Shown: positions 17,532 to 26,395 of the stretch, one piece after another
Layout: every line of letters starts with the position of its first letter
How positions within the stretch are numbered: the first letter of the stretch is position 1
Source: JAZKHT01 sp040385245
Lineage (GTDB): Bacteria > Pseudomonadota > Alphaproteobacteria > Rhodobacterales > Rhodobacteraceae
Assembly (NCBI GenBank): GCA_040385245.1
Contig: JAZKHT010000018.1
Location: 1 to 56,992, forward strand
Direction of reading: 5' to 3'
DNA length: 56,992 nt
Notes under the pieces: model-generated
The model's database searches: none
The model's input: only the letters and a program-made list of their open reading frames with translations
Told to the model about the DNA's origin: nothing
Made by a program: the position numbers and the translations under genes

Positions 17532-19391
17532 TCAGACCTGCCCATCATCAAACGAAGCATAGTTGGCCTTGAAGAGCCGTGCGTAAGTGCCACTTTGGGC
17601 GATCAGTTCCGAATGGCTACCCTGTTCTACGATCCGCCCCGCGCTGAGGATAAGGATCCGGTCCGCGTTGCGCACCGTGGCCAGACGGTGCGCGATGATC
17701 AGGCCGGTCCGGCCCCGCAGCAGGATTGCCAGGGCGGTCTGGATCTGCTGCTCGGTCTGGCTGTCGATGCTGGAGGTCGCCTCGTCCAGCACAAGGATGG
17801 GCGCATCGGCGACCAGCGCGCGGGCAAAGCTAATCAGCTGGCGCTGACCCATCGACAGATTCGCGCCGCGTTCGTTCAGTTCCGTCTGGTAGCCGTTCGG
17901 CAGCCGCTCGATCAGATCATGCGCGCCCACGGTGCGCGCGGCCTGCATCACCTCGGCGTCGGTGGCGGTGGTCTTATTGTAGCGGATATTCTCCATCACT
18001 GTGCCGGTGAACAGGAACGGCTCTTGCAGCACCATCGCGATCTGCGCGCCAAGCGAACGTAGGGAAAGCTGGCGCACGTCGTGCCCGTCGACCAGCACCG
18101 CGCCAGATGAGACATCATAGAACCGGTGGATCAGTGACATTATGCTGGACTTGCCCGACCCGGTCGGACCAACCAGTGCCACCGTCTCGCCTTGGGCCAC
18201 TGTGAAGCTGACGCCCTGCAGCACCGGCTGGTCGGGCAGATAGGAAAACCGCACGTCGCGGAACTCAACCGCGCCGGGTGTGCCTGGCGGCAGGTCCAAT
18301 GCGTCGGGTGCGTCCTTGATGCCGACCGGAACGTCCAGCACCTCGGTCAGCCGTTGGCCAGAGGCCATCGCGCGCTGCATGACCGAATACTGCATAGTCA
18401 GCGATCGCACCGGGTCGAAAAAGCGCTGGATGAAGAACAGGAACGCGACCATCACACCCACATCCATCTGTCGGTCAAGAACCATCCCACCACCGACGAC
18501 CACGACCGCCGCCATCGCAAGCCCGGTCAGCGCATCGACGATGGGCACTAACACCTGCGCATAGCGCGCCGCGACCAGGTGCGCGCGCAGATTGGCCTGC
18601 GCCTTGTCTTCAAACAGTTGCATGTTGACAGTCTGGCGCGTCATGCCCTGCACCGTGCGGACGCCATGGATGCCTTCGGCCAAGGCGCCTGCGGTGACAG
18701 AGTTCGTGTCATGCGCCGCGATGAAGGCGGCCCGCGCGCGGGGCAACCAGACGATGCGGACCAAAAACAGGACCGGCAGGATCGACAGCGTCAAAAGGCC
18801 AAGTTGCCAGTCCAGCCACAGCATGCAGCCGACGATGCCAAAAAGCAGCACCAGATCGCCGACCGAGATGACCGAGGTTTCCAGAAACTCTTGCATCGCG
18901 TTCACGTCCCCTTGCAGGCGTGACATCAGGCGGCCAACCTCGGTCTTGTCCATGAAGCTTTGCGATACGCGCTGCAGGTGGGCGAACATCGCCTCACGAA
19001 TGTCGAATAGCACGTTTTCGGCGACGCGGCCGACCATCCTTTCCTGGATGTAACTGGACAGGAAGTTGACAAGGATCGCCACAGCAAAGGCCAGGACCGA
19101 CCAGATAAGGGCGCTGCGCCCGTCAGGGGCGAGAAGCCCTTCATCAATCGCGGTGCGAATGATGATCGGGATCGACAGCTGCGACAGCGTGAAGATCAGA
19201 ACCGAGATGACCGAAATCAGCAACTCGCGCCGATAGGGGCGCACGAAAACCCAGATCCGGCGCATCACATTTGTATCGAAGACGCGGCCAAACATCTCTT
19301 CCTTGATGCGGTGCGAACCGACGACGGCGCGTGGGGGGCGGCGGCCGTCCTCGCGCACCTCGTTGCGCTCCATCTCGGTCTCGCCGCTCAT
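17532..19391 (-). CDS. ABC exporter half-transporter with canonical Walker B
   Basis: A 619-aa fusion of six membrane helices (about residues 50-340) and an ATPase domain, the MsbA/LmrCD type. Walker A is GPTGSGKSS and Walker B is ILVLDEATSSID with the catalytic glutamate, but the signature is degenerate (NLSMGQRQ instead of LSGGQ). That defect is complementary to its partner encoded upstream, so the two should form a heterodimer with one working and one degenerate ATP site. Its ATG overlaps the partner's stop by 4 bp. It is the last gene of the 21-gene leftward operon. Likely cargo is a product or toxic form of the compound processed by this locus, or a drug-like peptide. Confidence 0.92.
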   Translation of the reverse strand: MSGETEMERNEVREDGRRPPRAVVGSHRIKEEMFGRVFDTNVMRRIWVFVRPYRRELLISVISVLIFTLSQLSIPIIIRTAIDEGLLAPDGRSALIWSVLAFAVAILVNFLSSYIQERMVGRVAENVLFDIREAMFAHLQRVSQSFMDKTEVGRLMSRLQGDVNAMQEFLETSVISVGDLVLLFGIVGCMLWLDWQLGLLTLSILPVLFLVRIVWLPRARAAFIAAHDTNSVTAGALAEGIHGVRTVQGMTRQTVNMQLFEDKAQANLRAHLVAARYAQVLVPIVDALTGLAMAAVVVVGGGMVLDRQMDVGVMVAFLFFIQRFFDPVRSLTMQYSVMQRAMASGQRLTEVLDVPVGIKDAPDALDLPPGTPGAVEFRDVRFSYLPDQPVLQGVSFTVAQGETVALVGPTGSGKSSIMSLIHRFYDVSSGAVLVDGHDVRQLSLRSLGAQIAMVLQEPFLFTGTVMENIRYNKTTATDAEVMQAARTVGAHDLIERLPNGYQTELNERGANLSMGQRQLISFARALVADAPILVLDEATSSIDSQTEQQIQTALAILLRGRTGLIIAHRLATVRNADRILILSAGRIVEQGSHSELIAQSGTYARLFKANYASFDDGQV

Positions 19392-21241
19392 GGTCGGTCT
19401 CCGAAGGATTGGTGCTGCAGGTTGTAAAGCGCACGATAGCGACCGTTCAGGGCCAGAAGGTCGGCATGAGTGCCCTCTTCGGCGATGCGGCCGCCGTCCA
19501 GCACCAAGATGCGGTCGGCGTGCATCAGCGTGTTCAGGCGGTGCGCGATCAGGATGGTGACGCGACTTGCCGCCTTGGCGCGGATGGCGATGAAGATTCG
19601 CTCTTCGGTGCGGGCGTCGATGGCGGCGGTGCTGTCGTCGAAGATCAGGACGGCGGGATCAAGGATCAGGCTGCGCGCGATCGACATGCGCTGGCGCTGA
19701 CCGCCCGACAGCGAGGCGCCGCGTTCGCCCACGACCGTGCGGTACCGTTCGGGCAACGCGTCGATGTAGTCGTGCAGCTGCGCGTCGCTGCTGGAGGTTT
19801 CGATCCCGGCCTCGGGTGCCCAGGGGTCGCCGTAAGCGATGTTGTTTTCCATCGTGGTGGTGAACATGAAGACGTCCTGCGTGACAACCGCCACCGCCTT
19901 GCGCACCGAGGGCAGCGTCACATCGCGGATGTCCTGGCCGTCAAGGGTGATGGACCCGCCGGTCACATCGTAAAACCGCGGGATCAGCTGGGCGATTGTG
20001 CTCTTTCCGCTGCCTTGTTCGCCGATGATCCCGATCACCTCACCCTGGTGGGCGGTGAAAGAAATGTCGCGCAGCACCAGATGGTCGGGGGCCGAGGGGT
20101 AGGCAAAGCTGACGCCGTCAAGGCGCAGGGTGCCTTCGGTCAGGGTTAGCGCGGGGGCGTTGGGGGCGGTGGACACCGAAGGCTCAAGGTCCAGCAGCGT
20201 AAAGATGCGCGCGCCGCAGGTCGAGGTGCGGGCGACCGAGTTGACCAGCATCCCCATCTGGCGGACTGGCATCTGCAGGATCATCATGAAGGTCAGGAAA
20301 GCGGTCAGGGTGCCGACGGTCATGGTGCCAGCCTGCACTTTCAGCCCTCCAACCAGCAGAACCAGCCCCATCGCCACAAAGAACGACAGCGTCATCGCCG
20401 AGGTGCTGCGCACACGCAGGTCGACGCGTTCATGTGCCAGATCCAGCGCCCGCTCTGACGCGGCGCGGAACTTGGCAAGCTCATGATCTTGCGCAGAGAA
20501 GGCCCGCACGACGCGGATGCCGGCCAGGTTTTCCTCCATCACGCGGGTCAGGACAGACAGGCGTTCCTGCAGGGCAAGCCAGGTCTGGCGCAGTTCAAGC
20601 TGTGAGGTCGACGACCGCCAGCCGACATAGGGCACGAAACTGAGCGCCAAAAGCCCAAGCACCGGATCGATTGCGATCAACCACCAGCCGCCAAAGCCGA
20701 TCAGCACGACCAACAGCAAAAGGCGCACCACGCCAGTGGCAAAGAACATCCGCGCGCCTTCAAGGTCGAGAAGGCCAAGCGTGATGAGGTCGCCAGAATG
20801 CATCCGGTCATGGAAACCGAAACTCAGGTGCTGGATCTTGTCGTAATAGTCCAGCCGAAGGCGCAGGCCGGTGTGGTGGCCGACCGCCTCGCTGAAGTAG
20901 TTCTGAAAGGTCGCGAAGAGGCCGCGCAGGGTTGAGACCGCCAGCACCAGTAGCGCTGTGATCAAAAGCGCGCGCGCCGCGGCATCGTCACCGCCTGAGG
21001 CCACGACCTGTGTCTGGTCGACTGCGCGGCCCAGAAGCTGCGGGATGACCAGTTGCAATACGGCCGCGAACAGGGTGGAAACGAGCGCGAAGGCCATCTG
21101 CCACGGCGTTTCCATCCCGATGCGCAGGACGCGCCACAGCGTGCGCAAGCCCTTGGACGGGCTGACGGTGTCGGTCAGGCCCAGCACCTCGACCGGGCGC
21201 GAGGCCGGGTGAGTGGCGGGCTTTGCCTTGGCTTCAGGCAT
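19388..21241 (-). CDS. ABC exporter half-transporter with degenerate Walker B
   Basis: A 617-aa membrane-plus-ATPase half transporter. It keeps Walker A (GEQGSGKST) and a perfect signature (LSGGQRQR), but the Walker B glutamate is replaced by aspartate (LIFDDSTAAID). Combined with the defective signature of the downstream partner, this reproduces the asymmetric site pattern known from heterodimeric exporters such as LmrCD and TM287/288. ATG 21241 overlaps the SDR gene's end (ATGCCTGA) and gives the normal length; the frame open to 21430 adds a Pro/Ala-rich stretch that is the SDR gene read in another frame. Confidence 0.92.
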   Translation of the reverse strand: MPEAKAKPATHPASRPVEVLGLTDTVSPSKGLRTLWRVLRIGMETPWQMAFALVSTLFAAVLQLVIPQLLGRAVDQTQVVASGGDDAAARALLITALLVLAVSTLRGLFATFQNYFSEAVGHHTGLRLRLDYYDKIQHLSFGFHDRMHSGDLITLGLLDLEGARMFFATGVVRLLLLVVLIGFGGWWLIAIDPVLGLLALSFVPYVGWRSSTSQLELRQTWLALQERLSVLTRVMEENLAGIRVVRAFSAQDHELAKFRAASERALDLAHERVDLRVRSTSAMTLSFFVAMGLVLLVGGLKVQAGTMTVGTLTAFLTFMMILQMPVRQMGMLVNSVARTSTCGARIFTLLDLEPSVSTAPNAPALTLTEGTLRLDGVSFAYPSAPDHLVLRDISFTAHQGEVIGIIGEQGSGKSTIAQLIPRFYDVTGGSITLDGQDIRDVTLPSVRKAVAVVTQDVFMFTTTMENNIAYGDPWAPEAGIETSSSDAQLHDYIDALPERYRTVVGERGASLSGGQRQRMSIARSLILDPAVLIFDDSTAAIDARTEERIFIAIRAKAASRVTILIAHRLNTLMHADRILVLDGGRIAEEGTHADLLALNGRYRALYNLQHQSFGDRP

Positions 21242-21983
21242 GGCCACCGTCCACAGAAAGCACTTGGCCGGTGATCCAGCTGGCGTCTGGACCGGCCAGA
21301 AAGGCCACGGCCCCTGCAATGTCTTCGGGCTGGCCGAGCCTGCGGGTATGGGTGCCGGAAAGGATGGCCGCTTGGCCTTCGGGGCCGTAGCTGTCCCATT
21401 GCGCGCGGCTGGCCGGGTTGGACAGGACAAAGCCGGGGGCGACGGAATTCACGGTGATGCCGAAGGGGCCCAGTTCCAGCGCCAGTTGTCGGGTCAGGCC
21501 GACCAGCGCGTGCTTGGCGGCGGCATAGGCCTGGATACCGGTCAGGCTGGCGCGCAGGCCCGCGCCTGAGCTGATGGTGACCAGACGGCCCTGCCCCGCC
21601 GCCTTCATCGCTGGTGCGAAGGCCTGGGCCAGGTGAAAGGCGCTGTCGACGTTGGCGGCAAAGATCGCCTGCCAGTCATCTTCTGCAACGTCCTCGACGG
21701 GGCGGCGGACCTGCCCGCGCACTCCGCCAGCGGCGCTGACCACGATCAGGGGTGGAGCGTCAGTCAGAAGGTCAGCCAGGGCGCGGACGTCGGCGATCTG
21801 GCCAAGGTCGGCCGCATGGCCCGGCAGTCCCAGGGCTGCGCGGGCGGCGTCGAAGGCGGGGCCGGGAAGGTCGGTCACCGTGACCTGCGCGCCATCGGCG
21901 GCCAGACGGCGGGCGATGGCCGCGCCGATGCCGCCGACCACGCCCGTCACAAGCGCAGGCGTTCCATTCAGGGTCAGGCCCAT
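21234..21983 (-). CDS. Short-chain dehydrogenase/reductase
   Basis: A 249-codon NAD(P)-dependent classical SDR. The cofactor motif is TGVVGGIGAAIA (about residues 12-23) with an acidic residue after beta-2 (TVTDLPG), which favours NAD(H). The catalytic serine is in TISSGAGLRAS and the YxxxK pair in YAAAKHAL; the C-terminus reads WITGQVLSVDGGHA. It would oxidise or reduce a hydroxyl or keto intermediate. Its start overlaps the creatininase-family stop by 10 bp and its end overlaps the exporter start, which places it firmly in the operon. A second SDR is encoded at 25688-26395. Confidence 0.9.
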   Translation of the reverse strand: MGLTLNGTPALVTGVVGGIGAAIARRLAADGAQVTVTDLPGPAFDAARAALGLPGHAADLGQIADVRALADLLTDAPPLIVVSAAGGVRGQVRRPVEDVAEDDWQAIFAANVDSAFHLAQAFAPAMKAAGQGRLVTISSGAGLRASLTGIQAYAAAKHALVGLTRQLALELGPFGITVNSVAPGFVLSNPASRAQWDSYGPEGQAAILSGTHTRRLGQPEDIAGAVAFLAGPDASWITGQVLSVDGGHA

Positions 21984-22672
21984 GGCCCCTCCAGCGCGGC
22001 GCGGGTTTCTTCGACGCCAATCTGCCACAGCGCGTCGGTCACTGCGTCAGGCTTTTGCCAGGCGCCGCCATAGTTGCCGTCGCCCAGTATGGCGCGTGCG
22101 GCAGTGGGCGGGCTGGCGCGCAAAAGGTCAAAATCGGCCATCGGTTTGTCACCCGTTGGGGCCGGGGCATGGGCAAGCCGGGTCCAGGGGAAGTTCTCCA
22201 TCCAGCTGGCATGACTGCCGCCGCCGTTTTCCTGCACGAAGGCCCAGGTCCGCGGTGCACGCCACCAATTATGAAACTTGATTGAGGTGTCGCCCCAGTC
22301 GGCCATTAGCTCTTGCGCCAGTGCATCAACCGGGGCGTTGCCGCCATGGCCGTTCACGATCAGGATCTGCCGGAACCCCGCCCGGCGGATCGAGGCGAGG
22401 GTGTCGCGCATCACCGCCAGCAGCGTTTCCACCCGCAGCGTTACCGTGCCGGGGTAGTCGACGAAGTAGGGCGCAAGGCCGAATGGCATCGCCGGCCAGA
22501 CCGGAACGCCCAAAGGTTCAGCCGCTTCCAGTGCCACCTTTTCGGCCAGGATCATGTCGACGCAAAGCGACAGTTGCGCGTGCTGTTCGACTGAACCGAT
22601 GGGCAACACCGCCCGCGGATCGCGCAGGGCTGCAGCCGCCACATCGGCCCAGTTCATTCCGGCAAGTTTCAT
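21974..22672 (-). CDS. Creatininase-family amidohydrolase
   Basis: A 232-aa metal-dependent hydrolase of cyclic or linear amides. The signature region GSVEQHAQLSLCVD (residues 26-39) supplies E29, H31 and D39. NGHGGN (107-112) and SHASWMENF give the remaining His and Glu ligands. The motif after EQH is unusual: family members normally have Gly-Pro/Ala-His-Leu-Pro, while here it is Ala-Gln-Leu-Ser-Leu, so the pocket probably differs from true creatininase. In an operon with a creatinase-fold M24 protein and several ureide-type enzymes it may open a lactam or imide ring. It overlaps both neighbours. Confidence 0.85.
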   Translation of the reverse strand: MKLAGMNWADVAAAALRDPRAVLPIGSVEQHAQLSLCVDMILAEKVALEAAEPLGVPVWPAMPFGLAPYFVDYPGTVTLRVETLLAVMRDTLASIRRAGFRQILIVNGHGGNAPVDALAQELMADWGDTSIKFHNWWRAPRTWAFVQENGGGSHASWMENFPWTRLAHAPAPTGDKPMADFDLLRASPPTAARAILGDGNYGGAWQKPDAVTDALWQIGVEETRAALEGPWA

Positions 22673-24318
22673 AACATCGTCTCGGCCCGGTGGGTGCCAC
22701 CCTTTTCAGAACGCGCGGTGACAGTGACGCGTCCGGTTCCGCGCACCAGCCATTCAACCTTGCGGGCCACAGGCGACCATTGCTGGCCCCAGTTCGAGTA
22801 TTCATAGTTCCGTTCGTTGCGGCCAGCCAGATGGCCCAGGTCGACGGTGACGGGGTTCATCGCCACCTCTACCCCGTCAATCGTGACGGTGACCGGACGC
22901 GCGACCTTGTTATTGACCGCGACGTCCGAAAGGTTCGTGGGAAGGTAACCGTGGTTGGCCACGATGGCCGTCACCTTGTGCAGATCGCCCCCCAAGGGCG
23001 TGACGGTGACGCTGTCGACCTGCACGCGGGGCGCCGCGGCGGCATGGCGCAGGTTGAAAAGCGTGTTGTCGTGGCACACCTTTTCCAGAAGGTGGCCGGG
23101 CGGGTTCCGGTAGCTCCAGATGTAGACCATCCCGCCAACCTCGACCGGTCCAAGCTGCGGGTGGTCAAAGGCTTGCCAGTCGCGGAAGCCGAGGTCGCCG
23201 ACATTCGCCAGCACCCAGTTGAACAGCTTGCGCTGCACGTCGGCGTCACGGGGGCGCAGGTTGTAGTAGCCCTTTTTCTCGACCCCGGCGGCGACCTCGA
23301 TGTCCCAAAGCTCGGTGGAGAAGCAGATAATCCCCATCTCTTCATAGACCCAGTCCTTGAGCGAGCCGTGGCGGACCTTGGACTTGTCGGGTGTGAAATC
23401 CTCATAGGTCGAGATCACGGGATAGCCGGTCAGACGGGTGCCAACCTCGCCCAGCGCCTTGTAAAGGGCCAGGTCGCGCGGGCTCATCTCGGCATCGGTG
23501 GCCATCATCGAGGGGCGCAGGATGATGCCGCCGTGGGTGTGATAGGCGCACATGCCGCAGATGTTGGGGTTGTCTAGGATCAGGCGGGCCATTCCCATCG
23601 TCTCGGGTTCCGAGAAGGGGTATTCGCCCGCGCCGTATTCCTGCGGCGACCAGTTGATCGGGAAATTGCGGTTCATGTTGCCGTCGGCCTGCGGCAGGAT
23701 CTTTACATCGGCGCCGTCGTAGTCGGGGATCAGGCCTTCGGGGTAGATGCGGAAGTATTCGCCGCCCTCTTCGCCAGGTTCGCGCTGGATCATCAGGCGC
23801 GGCTCGGCAGGGTCTTTCTTCCATTCCCCCTTGGGGTCGGGGACGCGCATGTTGACGATATAGCCATCGCCATCAATGTCCTGCGCTTGCAGCCCCTCAA
23901 GCCGGTCCTCGCCGGGCAGGCAGCGCCCGTTTCCGCACCACGGGTGGTAGGGCGCCTTCAGCGCGTATTCCGCGCCGTCGGGGTTGATGCGCGGGATGAT
24001 GTAGAAGACCTGGCCGTCGACCAGACGCGTCACCTCAGGATCGGTGCCGTAGCGGGTCAGCAGGTAGTGGATCGCGTAAAGGGCGGTGGCAGAGGTTGCG
24101 TGCTCCTCGGCGTGGATCTGGGCGTCGATGTAGTAACCGGGCTTTTCCAGCGCAGGGCCGGTGTCGGGGTTGGTGATCTGCATGAACCACACGTCGCGCC
24201 CACGGTGCGTGCGCCCGATCGAAGTCAGCGTGGCAAGGCGCGGATAGGCGGCGGCAATGGCCTGCAGGTGGCCGGTCATTGCGTCATAGTCGTGGTAGGT
24301 GTCGAAACGGATGTCCAT
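22669..24318 (-). CDS. M14-family zinc carboxypeptidase
   Basis: A 549-aa peptidase. The zinc site HxxE is H69-E72 in QIHAEEHATS, the third ligand is in CAYHTHGGIILRP (about residue 250) and the catalytic glutamate is in CFSTELWD (about 325). The last 130 residues form a beta-rich extra domain (VQVDSVTVTPLGGDLHKV onward) found in some large M14 proteins. No signal peptide is visible, so it would act on imported peptides in the cytoplasm. The start is fixed by a TGATG overlap with the M20 gene; the longer frame to 24459 is that gene's DNA read in another frame. It removes C-terminal residues; specificity is unknown. Confidence 0.9.
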   Translation of the reverse strand: MDIRFDTYHDYDAMTGHLQAIAAAYPRLATLTSIGRTHRGRDVWFMQITNPDTGPALEKPGYYIDAQIHAEEHATSATALYAIHYLLTRYGTDPEVTRLVDGQVFYIIPRINPDGAEYALKAPYHPWCGNGRCLPGEDRLEGLQAQDIDGDGYIVNMRVPDPKGEWKKDPAEPRLMIQREPGEEGGEYFRIYPEGLIPDYDGADVKILPQADGNMNRNFPINWSPQEYGAGEYPFSEPETMGMARLILDNPNICGMCAYHTHGGIILRPSMMATDAEMSPRDLALYKALGEVGTRLTGYPVISTYEDFTPDKSKVRHGSLKDWVYEEMGIICFSTELWDIEVAAGVEKKGYYNLRPRDADVQRKLFNWVLANVGDLGFRDWQAFDHPQLGPVEVGGMVYIWSYRNPPGHLLEKVCHDNTLFNLRHAAAAPRVQVDSVTVTPLGGDLHKVTAIVANHGYLPTNLSDVAVNNKVARPVTVTIDGVEVAMNPVTVDLGHLAGRNERNYEYSNWGQQWSPVARKVEWLVRGTGRVTVTARSEKGGTHRAETML

Positions 24319-25691
24319 CACAGGGTATCCCCGCTGCGGCCGAAATGTTCCATGATCGCGGCGGCATACTTGATGCCCTTGATGTACTTGTCGATGTGGA
24401 TGTTTTCGTCCGGTGCATGCAGGTTCGCGCCGGGGTTGGCAAAGCCGGTCAACACGCAAGGAATCCAGACGTGGCGCAGGATCGCGCCTTCGGCAGAGAC
24501 GCCGTTGACGATGGGCAATTCGCCATAGACTTCTGTCGCGGCGGCTATGATGGCCTGGCTGATGTCTTCCTTGACGCTGATCTTGTAGGGCGGTTCCGCG
24601 CCGTCGAAGGCCTTGACCTCGATATGGCCGAAACCGTGCTTGACCAGATGGGCCTTCAGCCGGCGAATCGCGGCGTCTGGCTGGATGTTGGGGATCAGGC
24701 GGAAGTCCAGCCGGGCGCGCGCCTCGTTCGGGACGATGGTCTTGGTGCCTGGGCCGGTATAACCCGCGATCAGGCCCTGAATGTTTGCGGTGGGTTCATA
24801 GCTGCGGGCGCGCAGGGCGTCGATCCCGTCGCGGCCCATGGCGAACTGGTCGATCCCCCATTCTTCCTTCATCGCGGACAGATCGACGCGGCCCGCCTTG
24901 TCGACCAGCTGGGCCTCGTCATCGGGGCCAAGCTGCCACAGACCTTCATACCAGTCATCAATCAGGATGCGGCGGCTTTCGTCCATGATGGTGTTCAGCG
25001 CGCGGATCAGGTCCCAGACAGGTGCGGGCACGAGCGGGAAGTTCAGCGAGTGGATGTCCTTGTTCGCCCCCCGCGCGATCAATTCCACGAACAGCACAGA
25101 TTTCAGGCCCAGCGACACGTCCGGCACTTCGGTTCCGGTCTCGATGGAGCCGTCGAGGCAATGCATACCGTCAGCGGCCAAGAGGTCCTTGTTCTGTTCG
25201 GCCCAGGCGGCAAGGTTGGGCGAGCCGATCTCCTCCTCACCCTCGATCAGGAATTTCAGGTTGGCGGGCACTTCGCCGCGCACCTGAAGGAACGCCTTCG
25301 CCGCCTTGGTGAAGGCCAGCACGCCGGATTTGTTGTCGGTGGCGCCGCGCCCGTACAGCACACCGTCCACCACCGCGCCCGACCAGGGGCCGCCATGTGT
25401 CCAGGCGTCGATCGGTTCGGGGGGCTGCACGTCGTAATGCGCGTAGCACAGGATCGTCTTGGCCTTTGCCTTCGCCTCAAGATGGCCAAAGACCACCGGC
25501 GGGCCTTCGGCCAGTTCGTGGAAATCGGCGGGCAGGCCGTCGCGGCGCATCATGTCGCGGATCAGCGTAGCCCCTTCGCGCAGGCCGATATTCTGGGCGC
25601 TGATCGAGGGTTGCTGCACGAAGGTTTGCAGGTCGCGGATGCATTCGTCAGCATTCGCGTCGATCCAGTCGTAGATGGCTTGCATGGTCAT
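24318..25691 (-). CDS. M20-family metallopeptidase (dipeptidase type)
   Basis: A 457-aa di-zinc hydrolase close to the carnosinase/CNDP-like dipeptidases. Metal motifs: CYAHYDVQPP (about residue 84-93), GRGATDNKSG (about 115) and EGEEEIGSPN (about 150), with a histidine in the C-terminal region. It lacks the size and pattern of allantoate amidohydrolase, another M20 branch. It would cleave di- or tripeptides or N-acyl/N-carbamoyl amino acids brought in by the Dpp-type importer of the same operon. The start is coupled to the SDR stop (ATGA), with a second ATG two codons in. Confidence 0.92.
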   Translation of the reverse strand: MTMQAIYDWIDANADECIRDLQTFVQQPSISAQNIGLREGATLIRDMMRRDGLPADFHELAEGPPVVFGHLEAKAKAKTILCYAHYDVQPPEPIDAWTHGGPWSGAVVDGVLYGRGATDNKSGVLAFTKAAKAFLQVRGEVPANLKFLIEGEEEIGSPNLAAWAEQNKDLLAADGMHCLDGSIETGTEVPDVSLGLKSVLFVELIARGANKDIHSLNFPLVPAPVWDLIRALNTIMDESRRILIDDWYEGLWQLGPDDEAQLVDKAGRVDLSAMKEEWGIDQFAMGRDGIDALRARSYEPTANIQGLIAGYTGPGTKTIVPNEARARLDFRLIPNIQPDAAIRRLKAHLVKHGFGHIEVKAFDGAEPPYKISVKEDISQAIIAAATEVYGELPIVNGVSAEGAILRHVWIPCVLTGFANPGANLHAPDENIHIDKYIKGIKYAAAIMEHFGRSGDTL

Positions 25692-26395
25692 GTGTCGGCT
25701 CCTGTGGACAAGGCCCAGGCGTCCAGCCGCTGACCTGACAGCTGCATGGGGCGCGTTTCTGCCAGATGGGCAAAGGCGGGGGCGAGGCGGATCGGGTCAA
25801 CCCAGCGGGCACGCTGTTCGGGCCCATAGGTCGTCTCGCTCATGGGGGTGTGCATCAGCATGCCCGGCGTTATGGTGTAAGAGGCGATGCCGTGGGGCGC
25901 GCCCTCCATCGCCAGACATTTGGAAAAGCCTTCAAGCGCGTGCTTGGCGGCGCAATAGGCGGTCTCGTTCTCGAACCCCTCGATGCCGGAGCGGGAGGAG
26001 ACGAAGATGAGCGTGCCCCCCCGCGCCTTCATCCGGGGCCAGAGGGCCTGGGTCAGCTGGAACGCGGCCTGAATGCCGACGTTGAGCGTGGCCTGGAACG
26101 TGGCAAGGCAGGTAGCGTCGACCGGCTCAACCCGCAGAATGGCGGCGTTGTGGATCAGGGTGTCGACGGCGGCGGGCAGTCGGGCGATGGCGGCGGCGGT
26201 GGCAGCGGCGTCGGACAGGTCCACCGTCAGCGCGGTAGAGCCAGGGCACTGGCCTTGGGTTGCGGCCAACGCATCGGCGTTGCGATCCATCAGGAACAGC
26301 CGCGCACCTTGTGCCGACAAGTGGCGGGCGATGGCGGCGCCAAGGCCCTGGGCCGCGCCGGTTACGACGATGGTCTGCGAGGACAGCGCAATCAC
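25688..26395 (-). CDS. Short-chain dehydrogenase/reductase
   Basis: A 235-aa SDR with the cofactor motif TGAAQGLGAAIA (about residues 12-23), Asp after beta-2 (FLMDRNADAL, pointing to NAD), SSRSG with the catalytic serine and YCAAK. The sequence is only distantly related to the SDR at 21234-21983, so it is not a recent duplicate. GTG 26395 overlaps the Gfo/Idh stop (GTGA). It probably works with the neighbouring Gfo/Idh oxidoreductase on a sugar- or hydroxy-acid-like part of the substrate. Confidence 0.88.
   Translation of the reverse strand: MIALSSQTIVVTGAAQGLGAAIARHLSAQGARLFLMDRNADALAATQGQCPGSTALTVDLSDAAATAAAIARLPAAVDTLIHNAAILRVEPVDATCLATFQATLNVGIQAAFQLTQALWPRMKARGGTLIFVSSRSGIEGFENETAYCAAKHALEGFSKCLAMEGAPHGIASYTITPGMLMHTPMSETTYGPEQRARWVDPIRLAPAFAHLAETRPMQLSGQRLDAWALSTGADT

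Noticed and set aside
21974..22672. True creatininase for creatinine breakdown.
   Set aside because: The metal ligands are present but the adjacent pocket motif differs from the usual Gly-Pro-His-Leu-Pro, and no sarcosine oxidase or urease genes are near.
24279..25733. A 484-codon open frame on the plus strand.
   Set aside because: It is the antisense of the M20 peptidase gene, whose metal motifs and operon coupling are clear. Long antisense frames are common in high-GC coding DNA.
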